Source: Sphagnum compactum (Eukaryota > Bryophyta > Sphagnopsida > Sphagnales). From it: DNA of 64,000 bases. The notes beneath the pieces are model-generated. The model was given only the letters and a program-made list of their open reading frames with translations, ran no database searches and was not told the origin of the DNA. Made by a program: the position numbers and the translations under genes. Within the stretch, counting starts at the first letter, position 1, and each line of letters opens with the position of its first letter. Location of the stretch: the NCBI GenBank assembly GCA_965153455.1, contig OZ234495.1:17914875-17978874 (forward strand), given 5' to 3'. Below are positions 23,660 through 35,229 of this stretch, in pieces.

Positions 23660-24270
23660 TGCTAAACACCCATCAAATTATAGCCCACAAGAACAACCAT
23701 TAACAATGTTTGATGTAACATCAACTCAAGATCAAATTGTCACGGAACTTGTAAGTTTTTACTTTTGCAATTACATGTAAGTTTTTATTTTAACAGTCAT
23801 CGAATAAATCAAACATACTTAAGTTGAATGTGTGATGCTAACAATTTGTCTTTGACTATAGGTGCAATGGGAACTTGCATGTTTTTGAAATCTACAATTG
23901 GTTGTAAAGTCTTGTGAAGATTCATTAAAATGGTGGAAAGAGAATGAGGTGCAATTTCCTATTGTTGGATATTTGGTTCATTAGATTTTAGATATTGTGG
24001 GAGGCCAAATTAAAACAAAATGGATTTTTTCTATTGATGGGGTCCTAATAAGGCTTCATAGATGTCAACTTGGAACCCAAAACTTAAATGAACTTATATT
24101 AATTTCCAAGAACTAACCAATTGATCCACATTTTAGTTGTGAAACATTCTGTAGGGATTGAATTTTTGATGTCTTTGGAGATATTGCAACAAATTTCTTA
24201 GATTGGATTGAAGAGAAGTTTGAAGATCAATTAGATCATTATGTTGAACTTATTAATATCATATATTTCA
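23660..24270 (+). pseudogene. hAT C-terminal dimerisation-domain remnant (different lineage)
   Basis: The plus strand reads QEQPLTMFDVTSTQDQIVTE, then after a gap SLKWWKENEVQFPIVGYL, ILDIVGGQIKTKWIFSIDGV, and LIRLHRCQLGTQNLNELILI followed by SKN. WW, the PxVGxLxxxIL.I.GxQIxxxxxFS pattern and the L.RCRL....L..L...KN pattern are the hallmarks of the hAT dimerisation domain. This lineage differs from copies 1, 2, 3 and 5, whose C-terminus reads VEDE..FS..AF.K.KLRN. Stops are present, so it is a pseudogene. The material around 23,750-23,860 may be an intron or an insertion. Confidence 0.75.
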
Positions 24271-26550
24271 GTTTTTAGATTTGCATTTAGGCAAGTGGCA
24301 TGTTGTTTAATTTGATTTCAGTGGCCTTCATTTTTTGCATGTTTAAAAATAAATAAATTGAAATATTTGGGTTAAAACACGATTGGGGTACCCGCTCAAG
24401 CACTAAAGATTCACTCTTAAAGACTCATATTCATTTTTTTCTTCATTTTCCTATACATGTCTTAGATTTCCCCTTTTTTTTCATGTCAAGTGAAATAATG
24501 TTTTCCAAATTTTATATAAGCATTTAAATTTATTTTTTTCACTCATGAAAGTAACAATAGTAAAATTTATCCAATGTGGGGCATGTTCTATCAATGGTTC
24601 AAAATTCTCAGAAATTTCACTTTTTGAAACTTTTTACATTACAATAGGACATTTATTTTTGTCACACTCATACATTTTATGTACATTAGTATTTAAGGTG
24701 TTTGTGACAAGAATCTTGGGCCAAAAAAAATTGTTTGGACATTCATTATGAGTCCTTGAACTTTTTTTTCTTAGGAGACAAAGTCTTTGATTTTTTTCTA
24801 GGACTTGGTAGGAATCCTAAAACTTGTTCAAATTTGACATGTTATTCATAAAATAATATTTTAGCAATGTAATCCATTTAGAAAATCAAACTTTCAATAT
24901 GAATGTGCCATTAATTACAACATGTTTTAAGTGAGGGGGTCGACTGGATACAAAAAAGGACGGTCCTTTTTGGTATCCCAACCATATTTTGGCCCATTTT
25001 TATGCAATTTATAAATTTTAATCTGACATCACAAGTGTGCATTGTCCCACTAGATTTAGGCCTACGAATTTTTTTTAAATAAATTCCAAAATGTGAAAAA
25101 AAAAATCCCATTTTTTATTAAATTAAAAAATTACCTTTTTCCCTTTTTTACCCTAACCAAGGGTATATGATTCAAAATTATTTTAAAAATTACCCATACC
25201 CTATCCTAATGGGAAAAAATAAATTATAATATAGCCTTATCCATTGGGTAAATAAATTGAAATTTGGCACATACCTTTACCTTAGGATATATATCAAAAG
25301 CAATATACCTACACAACATTAATTTTGGCCATGCCCCATAATCCCCTTGACCTCCCATGTGTTTTAAAAGCAAGTTTCAATTATGTTTCATGACCATGAC
25401 CCCCATTGCACCTCTTATGCCTATCCCCCCATCCCATTGTTGCATTTGCTTTTCACTATTTTGTTTTTGAAGCCTTGCATAAATTCATTAGGGCATTCAT
25501 TTTCATTGAACAAACTATCACCATGTTTGAGAAATATTGAAATTTCAATGCTTGTCAACAACATCCCATAGGACAAAAAAAAACACACCATTATAGTTCC
25601 ATGTTTCAATTAAGGCAAACAAGTCTTGTCTACGATCTACATTTTTATTCATGAATCATTCTACTTTTTCTGTAGGTTGAACATGAATGAAAGCACGATT
25701 CCACTATTAGAGTTCAAATGCATTAGCCAATGGAAGGTATGTGTGATCATGTCCTTTGTTTTTTTTGTAAAACATGCATTGTTGTGTTGTTGGAAATGTC
25801 TTGTTTTGTTTGGTAGAGATCCATGGTTTGGGACTCCAATAGAAAAAGATCATTCTTGAATTCAATTGGGATAGGATAAGAAAGACCAAAATGATATTTG
25901 TGCAACCTTAAAGAACTTATAGGTTTCATGAAAAAACCAATGGTTTTCAATGAGTTATTTGATTTTTTTTCAATTTTGAGAACCATAATTACATATGAAA
26001 ATTATGGTCATGAATCCTAAAAGTCACCTTGATAACTATGCAATTTCACTATGAGAAATTGTGTCCCCTGTATCCTTATAATTAAAGTTCAAAAAATAAG
26101 TCATATATAACTATTTTGCAACCATCCCTTGGGTATTACAACTACCATGCAACTATCCCCCTAGAAATATGGGGAATTAATGAGTAAATTTGCACATCAG
26201 AAAATCAGTTGATTGTATTATAGTTGCAAGTGAATTGAAAATGGGTCTTCTATAGGATAATTTGTACACACCATACATACATCCATTTTTTGAGGAATTG
26301 CATTGTAATTGCATGTGACAACGATTTTAAAACTATTGTAATGTGCCACTAATACAACAATTACGTTGCAACTAATGTACAATGTACATACATGCAATCA
26401 TGCCACATGTTTGCATTTTCACTGCCCATTATAAGATACGTTTGCAATTAGTTTTCCACTATGATTCCCATTGATACAATTAGTAGAGTCATTAATGCGC
26501 CACTACTAAACTACTAGTGTTCAATTGTATTGTGACTATTGTGGGATTAT
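24271..26550. other. Gene-free AT-rich interval
   Basis: Only short low-complexity frames. No repeat family of this window was recognised. Confidence 0.4.
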
Positions 26551-27640
26551 TGTGCAACAACTTATAATTTAATAAAGATACAAACTCATATGTAATATTT
26601 TATAAAAAATATTGTTTCCATAATTTGATTGTTAATTTCAATAAAAAAAATGTAATTCATATAATTAATTCTAAGTTAACAAACTAATTAATTATGTTAA
26701 TTAAACCGAATAATATAGATGCATAGGAACAATAATTATTCATCAAATAATAATCAGATAAATATTTATCTAAGTTGGGGATACTTAATAATGTATTAAA
26801 TCCATTAATTAAAATCATACTTATTTCATAAATAATTACCAAATGATTAAGTATCTAAATTCATTAAACAATAATTATCTAGAAAATATATATTTAATTT
26901 AAATGTGAAACTAGAATAAAATGTGTATATTATATTAAAAATTCAAATTGTGTGCACATGAAGATATGCCTATTTATACCTTCATGTTTTTTACCCAAAT
27001 TCATTTTAAATTTTTATTCATGATTTATTAATTAATAATTAATACGTAATTTATTTAATTATTATGATAATAAATTAAATTAAATAATTAAATATTAATA
27101 TAAATTATAAATAAGTTTGATTCAAATAATTAATTTGTTAGTTAATTCAAATAACTAATAACATATTTTTTAAAATTCATGTAATAAATTATTAATTATA
27201 TGAATCTAGATAATTAATAATTTGAAATATAATAATTTATTATCTGAAGTAACTAACTTACAAATTAAATGAATTAGATTGATTATTTCAAATAATTTTC
27301 TATTCATAGTTAATCAAAATAATTAATTATTTAATACTAATTATCTAAATTTAATAAATAATTTATTATTTAAATTTAAATAACTAATTTAAATAACTAA
27401 CTCATTGGTTAACTAATTCAAATAATCAATCCAAATAATGAAATATTTAATTCAAAATTTTATTTTTCAAATAATTATTTCGGATAAAATAAGATAAATT
27501 ATTTTGATAATTAATTATCTGAGTTTAATTAATTAATTCAAATCATTGTTTCAGATAATTAAATATTTAAAAATTAATTCACACATATAAATATTAGATA
27601 ATTAATAATTTAATTTTATGACTTTCATAATGAAAAACAA
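26551..27640. other. Extreme AT island
   Basis: About 1.1 kb made almost entirely of AATTA, TAATTA, AATAAT and TTAAAT words, with very few G or C bases. Such DNA is typical of matrix-attachment-like or degraded element sequence. No coding potential. Confidence 0.6.
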
Positions 27641-29940
27641 ACACAAAGCATGCGGGAAAATATTTTTTCAGTTGCAACTCAATTTGCAACTTTAAAAAAA
27701 AAAAGATTTAACCAATATGTTTTGTCTTTGCATCCCATGTCACAAATTATACAAAAAAGGTCTCTTAATATGTTTTCACATAAAAATATATGTGCCATTT
27801 TTGGATGAGTTAAAAAAAAATTAACCCTAAAAGCAAACATAAAATAAATTAAAAATATTTAAATGATTATTTTTTAATTCACATAATCTTATATTTTCCT
27901 ACCTACTTGCCTATCTAAGTAACTAAATAGGTCTTTTTTTCTACCTACTTATGTAGATAGGTGGGTATGTAGGTGCTAGGACTTACCAACCTACCTACTT
28001 ATGGCTATGTACTAACATACTTAGTTATTAAAATAGATATTTATTTTAATTTTTGTTCAAAATCCAATTAATATGCCATGTGGCAATTTTTTTATTATGC
28101 CATGTGTCAAATTTTAGTGGATGGTTGAAAATTAAGACCAGTAGCATAACATTATGCTTGTAGTTATAGTGGAGTTGCATAATAGTTGAAAATGAGTTGT
28201 TTTGATTGAATACACTATATATATGGTGAGTTACAAGTCATGCAACTTGTTTGATAACATTCATAGTGTAGAAATACGGTGAGTTGCAAATGGCCATGGC
28301 AGTTGAAAAACTAAATTACAAGGCCAATTGTAAAACATCTTTTTTTTTCATAGTGTTTATTTCATTTTTTAATAATTGCCCAACATAGGTTGACACCAAT
28401 ATTAGGTTAATATTTGACTAATTACCAAATATTAAATCAGGAATATATATGACCACCAATTGGTTTTTTTTTATAATGTGACCTCAATTCCTACTTGGGC
28501 ATTTCAAGAAGTTGGTACTCACTTTTGTCTCATAACTAGAGCTTTTATAATTTCAATTATCTATAATTAAACCTAACCTAGGCAAAATAAATATAAAAGG
28601 TATTTAACAAAAACTCAACTTATATTCTTTAACACTTGACTTATAGTATATTAGTATAGTTAGGATTAGGGTTTGGGGTTTTGTAGTTTCAAGTTTGTGT
28701 TTGTAGTTTGCATTCCACAAGTTTTTTTCACTTTCTATAATCGATTTCCACCCTTGCAACATTCAAGTTGAGGTTTCTATCAATGCATCATCAAATTTAC
28801 GCAACCTATTGGTTAATGGAGCTTTTTAGGAAGAATCGAGTTTTTTTAAGGGAACATGGAAAATGCAAAGCCCAATGAATTACAAAAAGGTCTATGGTTG
28901 TAGAACTTCCACCTTCAACATTTATAATTTTTATTTTTATTTTTGGTGAGGGTGCACATTGGTTGTTTGTTTTGGGGGGAACATATGAAGCAACAAATAA
29001 CCTCCTTTGCATTAGTCATTCTGGTTCTTTTATTCTTTTGCATCATTGCATTTACTTTGTAGGATTTGATGAAAGTTGCAAAGGTGGGGGAAAGTGAAGG
29101 TTTTCATATTTGTGGTAATTGCTAATAGGCAACAACATTTTGATCTCTGATATTGGAGTTTTGTTATTTGATGTGTTTCATTGTTTCACTTATTTTACAC
29201 CTTATTGCAAGTTTTGTTCAAAAGCACATATGTGAAGTACCAAGGGGGGGAAGGACTTTTGACTTTCCTACTTTCAATAGTTTTTGTGTCTATTCATTCG
29301 TTCATTTACTCCATCAACTTTTGCCAAGCCACAAAATTAAACTATTTTTTTTCACAACCCTTTAGTTTTTACTCACAAGTGTGAGGCTATGCAAGTGGGG
29401 CCTAAAGAGGTCACTTCCATTTCATTCCAAAAACATGCAAAAAATAAGGTGAAATTTATTGAAAAATCATAATTTATTTATTTTACTTAAATGTAAATAG
29501 GGTGCCTATTATTCATTATGAATAATATACTTAAAATATATTAAATATATTTTAAACCATACCTAAAACATATTCAAAATATGCCATTATTTTATAACAA
29601 ATTAAAAAATGCCCTTTTACTTCAAGTCCTTCTTAAAATATACTTGATGACTTCCCCAAGGGTTGGGGTGGGGGAAAGATATTCAAGAAGCTCAACTTTC
29701 AATTCTTCTCATGGAGTTTTACTCTGTAAACCTTAAACCTTAAACTTATATTTTCTTGTTACAATATTTTTGTTGTTGCCAAGTTTAAGGTTTACTTAAA
29801 TTTCGGCAATTCATTATTTTTTAAATTTTTTCTTATGTTGGTTTCTTGTTGAACTTGTGATGGATTCTTTTTCTTGTCCTATCATGAACACCAAAATGAG
29901 TTATACTAAAAAAATCTTTCTAGCTTCCACAAGATATGAC
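27641..29940. other. Gene-free interval
   Basis: Contains a CTACCTACTT/AAGTAGGTAGG-rich patch at about 27,895-28,005 with several short inverted repeats. No supported gene; frames at 28,894-29,097 and 29,153-29,384 show no domain. Confidence 0.4.
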
Positions 29941-29949
29941 AATAATAAT

Positions 29950-31350
29950 AGTGGCAATGTATAAAGTACTGATGAAGGTGAGAGAGTTAGATAATCTAAA
30001 AGTTATTGATGCTAAAGGGCATGATGATGCATAAATCATTAAAATGCACTTGGAAAATTTAAGGAAACAGAAACTTCTTTGGAATCCACACTACTATATT
30101 CCATTCACATGGGCAATTAAAAAAGTGAATAATAGTCAACATGTGTGGATATGGATCATAACCAAATCATGAGGTGTATTATTTGTCATAATGATTTTTT
30201 TGGTCTTAAAATTTTAACCATGTGCACTAAATGTAGGAATTGAATAATTGCATACCATAAAATTAATGGCATAACATCAATGAAAAAATATGTTGATGTT
30301 TATGTTATGCCTTAATGAAAAAGGTTGGTAGAAGATTCCAACATTACCTTGATAAAAGTCGCACTTGATTGAGAGGCCAACAAAAAGGGGGCACATGTAT
30401 CTCTATTTATAATATTTACATTTTCTAAAATTTAAATAAATTCAAAAAAGATGATCCTGGGTTTTCTAAAGGATTTAATGTTGCTCGTGGTTAAAGGGCT
30501 CTTGCCATTGAGTCCATTTGGCCTAAAGTCTATCATATAAGTTGTGTACACAAAATGTCTTCCCATTGAATAAGGTTTTATTGAAAATGTTCTATCTAGC
30601 TTGGTAAAAAAAACCATGACTATGTATGTGCAACCCACATTGGCTAATTGTTTATCAACCACCTATACATTCAATATGTGGATGTCAAAAGAAGCGCATG
30701 ACATCTTCACTATGGTAGTCAATTTTATCTCGAGCGACTAGGATGCAAACTGTATCATTATTGGCCTATATAAGGTGATAAACACAAGTGACATAGCTAT
30801 GACTTGTAAATTGCAAAAACTACTAGTTAGATTTGGTCTAACTAAAAAACAGTGGCTTCTATGAAGGATGAAGGGTCCAATTTGCAAACCTGTGTTATGA
30901 CTTCTATTGTATCTTATAATAGCTTAGGGTTGGAGCCATTTGATAACTTGTGTTTTGAACATGCACTTTGCAAGTTGTGCTAATGTGATATTACAAATGA
31001 CAAAATATCTACTAATCTAAGTTATGCATCTATAAAAACTATTCAAGGTGCCATCTAGAAATGTATGACATGGCCCAAACATTTGAACAAGGTCAAACAA
31101 ATATGGGATAAAGCTTGCATTGTTTTGGATTGAAACCCATAAAACTAAACACACCCATGAAGATGTGGTAAGGGTTTACTCTTTTTTTGACTATTTTTTA
31201 ATTTTAGGATAAAGATCAATTTATATGGTTCCAGGGTATTTTAATCTATTTTTGGTTGATTAAAAATTTGCAAGTCAAGTGTTGTTATTTTAGGATGTTT
31301 AACTTTTTGAAATGCCATTGTATTATGCTACAACAACCAATGACTAGATA
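29950..31350 (+). pseudogene. hAT-like transposase remnant (copy 3, BED-like finger to core)
   Basis: The plus strand shows the N-terminal finger region at about 30,215-30,300: MCTKCRN, then a stop, then IIAYHKINGITSMKKYVDVY. C-x2-C is retained but the later His positions read Tyr. Next come NKKGAHVSLFI, KGLLPLSPFGLKS, VKKTMTMYVQPTLANCLSTT, YTFNMWMSKEAHDIFTMVV, VINTSDIAM.., MKDEGSNLQTC, LGLEPFDNLCFEHALCKLC, YASIKTIQGAI and TWPKHLNKVKQIWDKAC. The series ends near KFASQVLLF at about 31,270. It is collinear with copy 2 and extends further upstream. Numerous stops and shifts make it dead. Confidence 0.82.
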
Positions 31351-32680
31351 TCATAAATGACTATATTATTGACTAAAGTCATAGAATAGTACTCCAAATC
31401 TATGTGAAAAAAGTTTTAGTCATATATTAATGGTGTGTTTGACTAGTAGATGATGACATGGTAACATGAAGGATGACATCATTTTTCCATTGCAATTTGT
31501 CATCCACATGGCATCCATGACTGATGATAGAATGACAGGCATGTTCAAGATATCATTTGAAAACATGACTATGATAAAGTCATTTCAAATATGATTAAAG
31601 AATGACATGTAAAAAATGATGTGTCATTACATAGACAACATAGTTATAAAATTACTTTTCAATGATTCAAAAATGAATATTAATCATCTAATATGAGTAT
31701 AAACGGACATAAAGAACTACATCATGTAATGAATTGATTTTGATTAGTATTAAACAATTTGGTAATATAAGAACTTTTATTACATTTTTTCTACATATGC
31801 TTGATATATGATCCATTTCCAAACATCCTACATGAATAAACTAGATCTTATACATTCAAATAAATTTTAATGGTAAAAGTATGATTTTTTTTAATTTTTT
31901 AAATAAATTACAATATTAAAATAAAATAAGTGTGTAAGATTTGGGAAATATAAAATTTATTTGTACATTAAAATTTTATCATAATTTTAAATTTAAAAAA
32001 TTTTAAAAGTATAAAATTAAATTTATGTATTTTAAAATTTAAATATATGTTATAAAATTATATAAAATTATATGTGTAAAAGTGAATAAATTCCAGAATT
32101 TCAGAAAATTGGTTCATAGTGGAATATTAATTAATATTTTTCAAATTAGATTAAATTTACATTTCATATTTAATATGAATAATATTTAAAAAATCATACA
32201 CACACACATAATTGATTTATGATTCATTTCTAATATTTTATGTGGATAAATTAAATGGATTCATATGTTTAAATTAAAAGTTATTAGTAAAATTATGATA
32301 TATTTGAAACAAAATTCTATAATGTAAATTCCTAAATCAAATGAAGGTTTAAAGTATGATATATATCTTTTATTTTACTTTTTAATAACCATAAAGGTTT
32401 TTCCATTTACAAATCGTGTGTTTGAATTTATTTTTTCCAAAGAATGGTAATTGAAATGTTATTCAATCATAAAATTCAAATAGTTTTTCCTTTGAAATGA
32501 ATTTATGCTTTTAAAAAAAATATAATTGTGTACATTGTTGAAGGAAATTTATGAATAATTTTTCATTTTTTTTCATTTGGACAAATTATCAATAGAATAT
32601 GAATTATCAAATTTGAAGTTTTGTGTAATGTTGAAATGAAGTACGGTCTAAATATAATAAGCATTAAATTATTTACACAA
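31351..32680. other. Gene-free AT-rich interval
   Basis: Very AT-rich, especially 31,850-32,350. The start may be an eroded continuation of the preceding transposase remnant. Confidence 0.4.
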
Positions 32681-32684
32681 CAAG

Positions 32685-32900
32685 TGGGGTGGTTTGGTGG
32701 TAAAGGAGTTGATTTCCATCCTTGGGGGTTGAAAGATCAAATTTCACAAATGACATTCATTATGATCAACATCAAAATATTGAAAGAATATTCTACCTAA
32801 ATTACCTAGGTTAGATGTTGACCTAGGCGAGCCTAAGTATGTAAATTAAGTGGTCCACTTAACTATTTAAATTAGGTTTTCAACCTAGCTTAGGTGGTGA
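32685..32900 (+). mobile_element. Possible tRNA-derived SINE
   Basis: GGTTTGGTGGTAAAGGAG (about 32,691) resembles a pol III box A, and GGGGTTGAAAGATCAAAT about 35 bases later resembles a degenerate box B (consensus GGTTCRANNCC). The spacing suits a tRNA-like SINE head. No poly-A tail or target duplication was found, so confidence is low. Confidence 0.35.
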
Positions 32901-35229
32901 CATGTGTCAACAATTGATAAGATGAAAAATAATGAAATAAAAAAGAATTATATATATGTAATTATATAATAGTACATTTATAATGATAAATTTATAATTA
33001 AAAATATAATTAAAATTTTTAATGTTCCCCAAGTTTTTGTGTCCAATTTGTAATAACAAAAACCAATTAAATGTCCTAATGATATTGTTTAAAATAATTC
33101 ATCTGTAATGACCTTAGGGCTATTAATCATTTTTGTCATTCATAATTATAATATTAGTCATAAACTTAGACATATATTTGAAATTTTTTCTAGTGGTTGT
33201 CAATGAAATGGTTATGAAAATTTTGCGACTAATAGTCTTTGGTTGTGATTTGAACCAAAGTTGTGGACATTGGTTGTTTGCAGATGCTTTGTAATTTGTC
33301 ACATCAACTTGTGAAGACATTCATGAAGGGTTTTTATACCCTTCATTTCTTTTATGCATGCATTTAACAAGAGAATGGGTCATAATATGTTGGCTTTTAT
33401 GTTCAATCCAAGGTTTTAAAACATCCAACTGGTTATTAGGTATTTGGGTATTGAAAATGTTGTTGATCTAGTTGTTGAATATGTGTCTTTTTAAAGTTTG
33501 ATGTTTATTGTATTTGATGTGTAGTTCAATTGTCTTGTGTTTATGCGTTGGTTCTATTATAAGTTTTGTGTGTCAACTATGTGTTTTCGTATTATGTTTT
33601 CAATTTTTAGTGTACTAATAATTTTCAAAGATATGACTTGAGGGCCAGATGAAAATAAAACAAAGGAATTTCTTAAAACCTAAAATCATAAAACATGGTA
33701 AACAATGTTCACTTTGATTCACCATTTGATAATTTTTTAGGGGAGTTTAATTGTTTAGTTTTAGAACTTATAGAATACATCCATATCCTCTTTGAAGTTA
33801 GTTTCTTTTTGCTTGTAAATTTGTTCTTCACCTCAAAAATGCAAAGACCCAAACTTTTTATTTGTTAAAGACTTGGGACCTAGTTCTTCAAAAGGGCTTT
33901 TTGTCAAATAACGTAGTCAAGGAACTTGAGTATACTTGTCTGAGTTTTTTAAAGGAATAAGGCTATATACCCAAGTAAATCATGTAATCAAACCTTTGTC
34001 CCCACCTAATACCCGCCCAACATTGCTCTGTGGTTCCAACTCAATTATGATATTTGCTTCACCCTAGTGGGTCAGTACAAGGTAGAACACACCTACCTTG
34101 GGTAAACTAACACCCATGTTTGGTACCATGGTAAAAACCCCAAAATCCATTTAATTAATTTATAAATATTATAAATATCCCATGCTTAGACTAAATCGAG
34201 GACTCCAAATTCACATTCAACATTTTTGGGGCTTAATATTGTCACTAAAAGGCCTCATTAAAAAAAAGGTGGAGGTACCATTTTGGTTCAACCTGGTCAA
34301 TGCACTTGACCTTTGTTTAATTATTTGAGGGAATTCCCCAAGTACAATTTATCATTCTAAGCTAGCACTACAAAGTTTTGTGCAATACCCTTTTGATGGG
34401 GTTTTTTTTTTGGTGGCGTGGAACTTTAACCATGGACTCGAATCAATCTTGACCATAGAATTGATGCATTCCTTGGTTGTTATGTCTTTAAAACACCTTG
34501 TTATTACTGCATTGCATAAGTCTTACATCGGTTCCTAGGGCATTACCCCGGGTCCTCCATAGGTTCAAGGACGTAATGCCATGACAACAAGGCCTGCCCT
34601 TTTGTGTAAAATAGTAACACCTAAAACCACATGCGTTACTAGAATAAGGGCTGCACAAGGTGGAAGCAAGGCGGGCTCAAGTCTAGTAATGCCCATGGTT
34701 AAGCGCATTACATGATGTATAGATTTATGGTTTTAATTCCATTTTTTAATAAAAATCATGTGATACTCAATGGGTACTTGACAAGTACCCACCAGGTATC
34801 ATGGGAACAAAAACAACACATGGTATTTCAAAAAATGACACGCTTGTTAATTGAATGTGGACATTCCATTTTTCCAAAATACCCATGAGTTCTTACATTT
34901 GACCTTATCCAAATCTCAATTTCAAAAACTAATAAGCCCAATTCTACACTAAGAGTTAAGGCCAAAAAAACCTTGAGGCCAACTTTGAACATTTTTTAAA
35001 AGAAAAACCATGTAAATAAAAATCAAAGATGGGAACCCATCCACCAAAAGTAAAAGGAAATTGTGAACAAAAGTAGACACAACCCATAGGGAAAAAAAAA
35101 ATCAACAAAAATCAGATAAACACCCTATGCAAAGAGGACTCATGGTTACAAAATGACCATCAATGATAACAAAAAAGACCTAAAACAAAAGAATCTAGTC
35201 ATTTGCCACAAGTTGGCTAGTGACGAAAA
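32901..35229. other. Gene-free interval
   Basis: No recognised element. A more GC-balanced patch lies at 34,490-34,720 (CATTACCCCGGGTCC region) with no coding signature. Confidence 0.4.

Noticed and set aside
32685-32760. Functional tRNA gene
   Set aside because: The boxes are degenerate and no acceptor stem or anticodon arm can be drawn.
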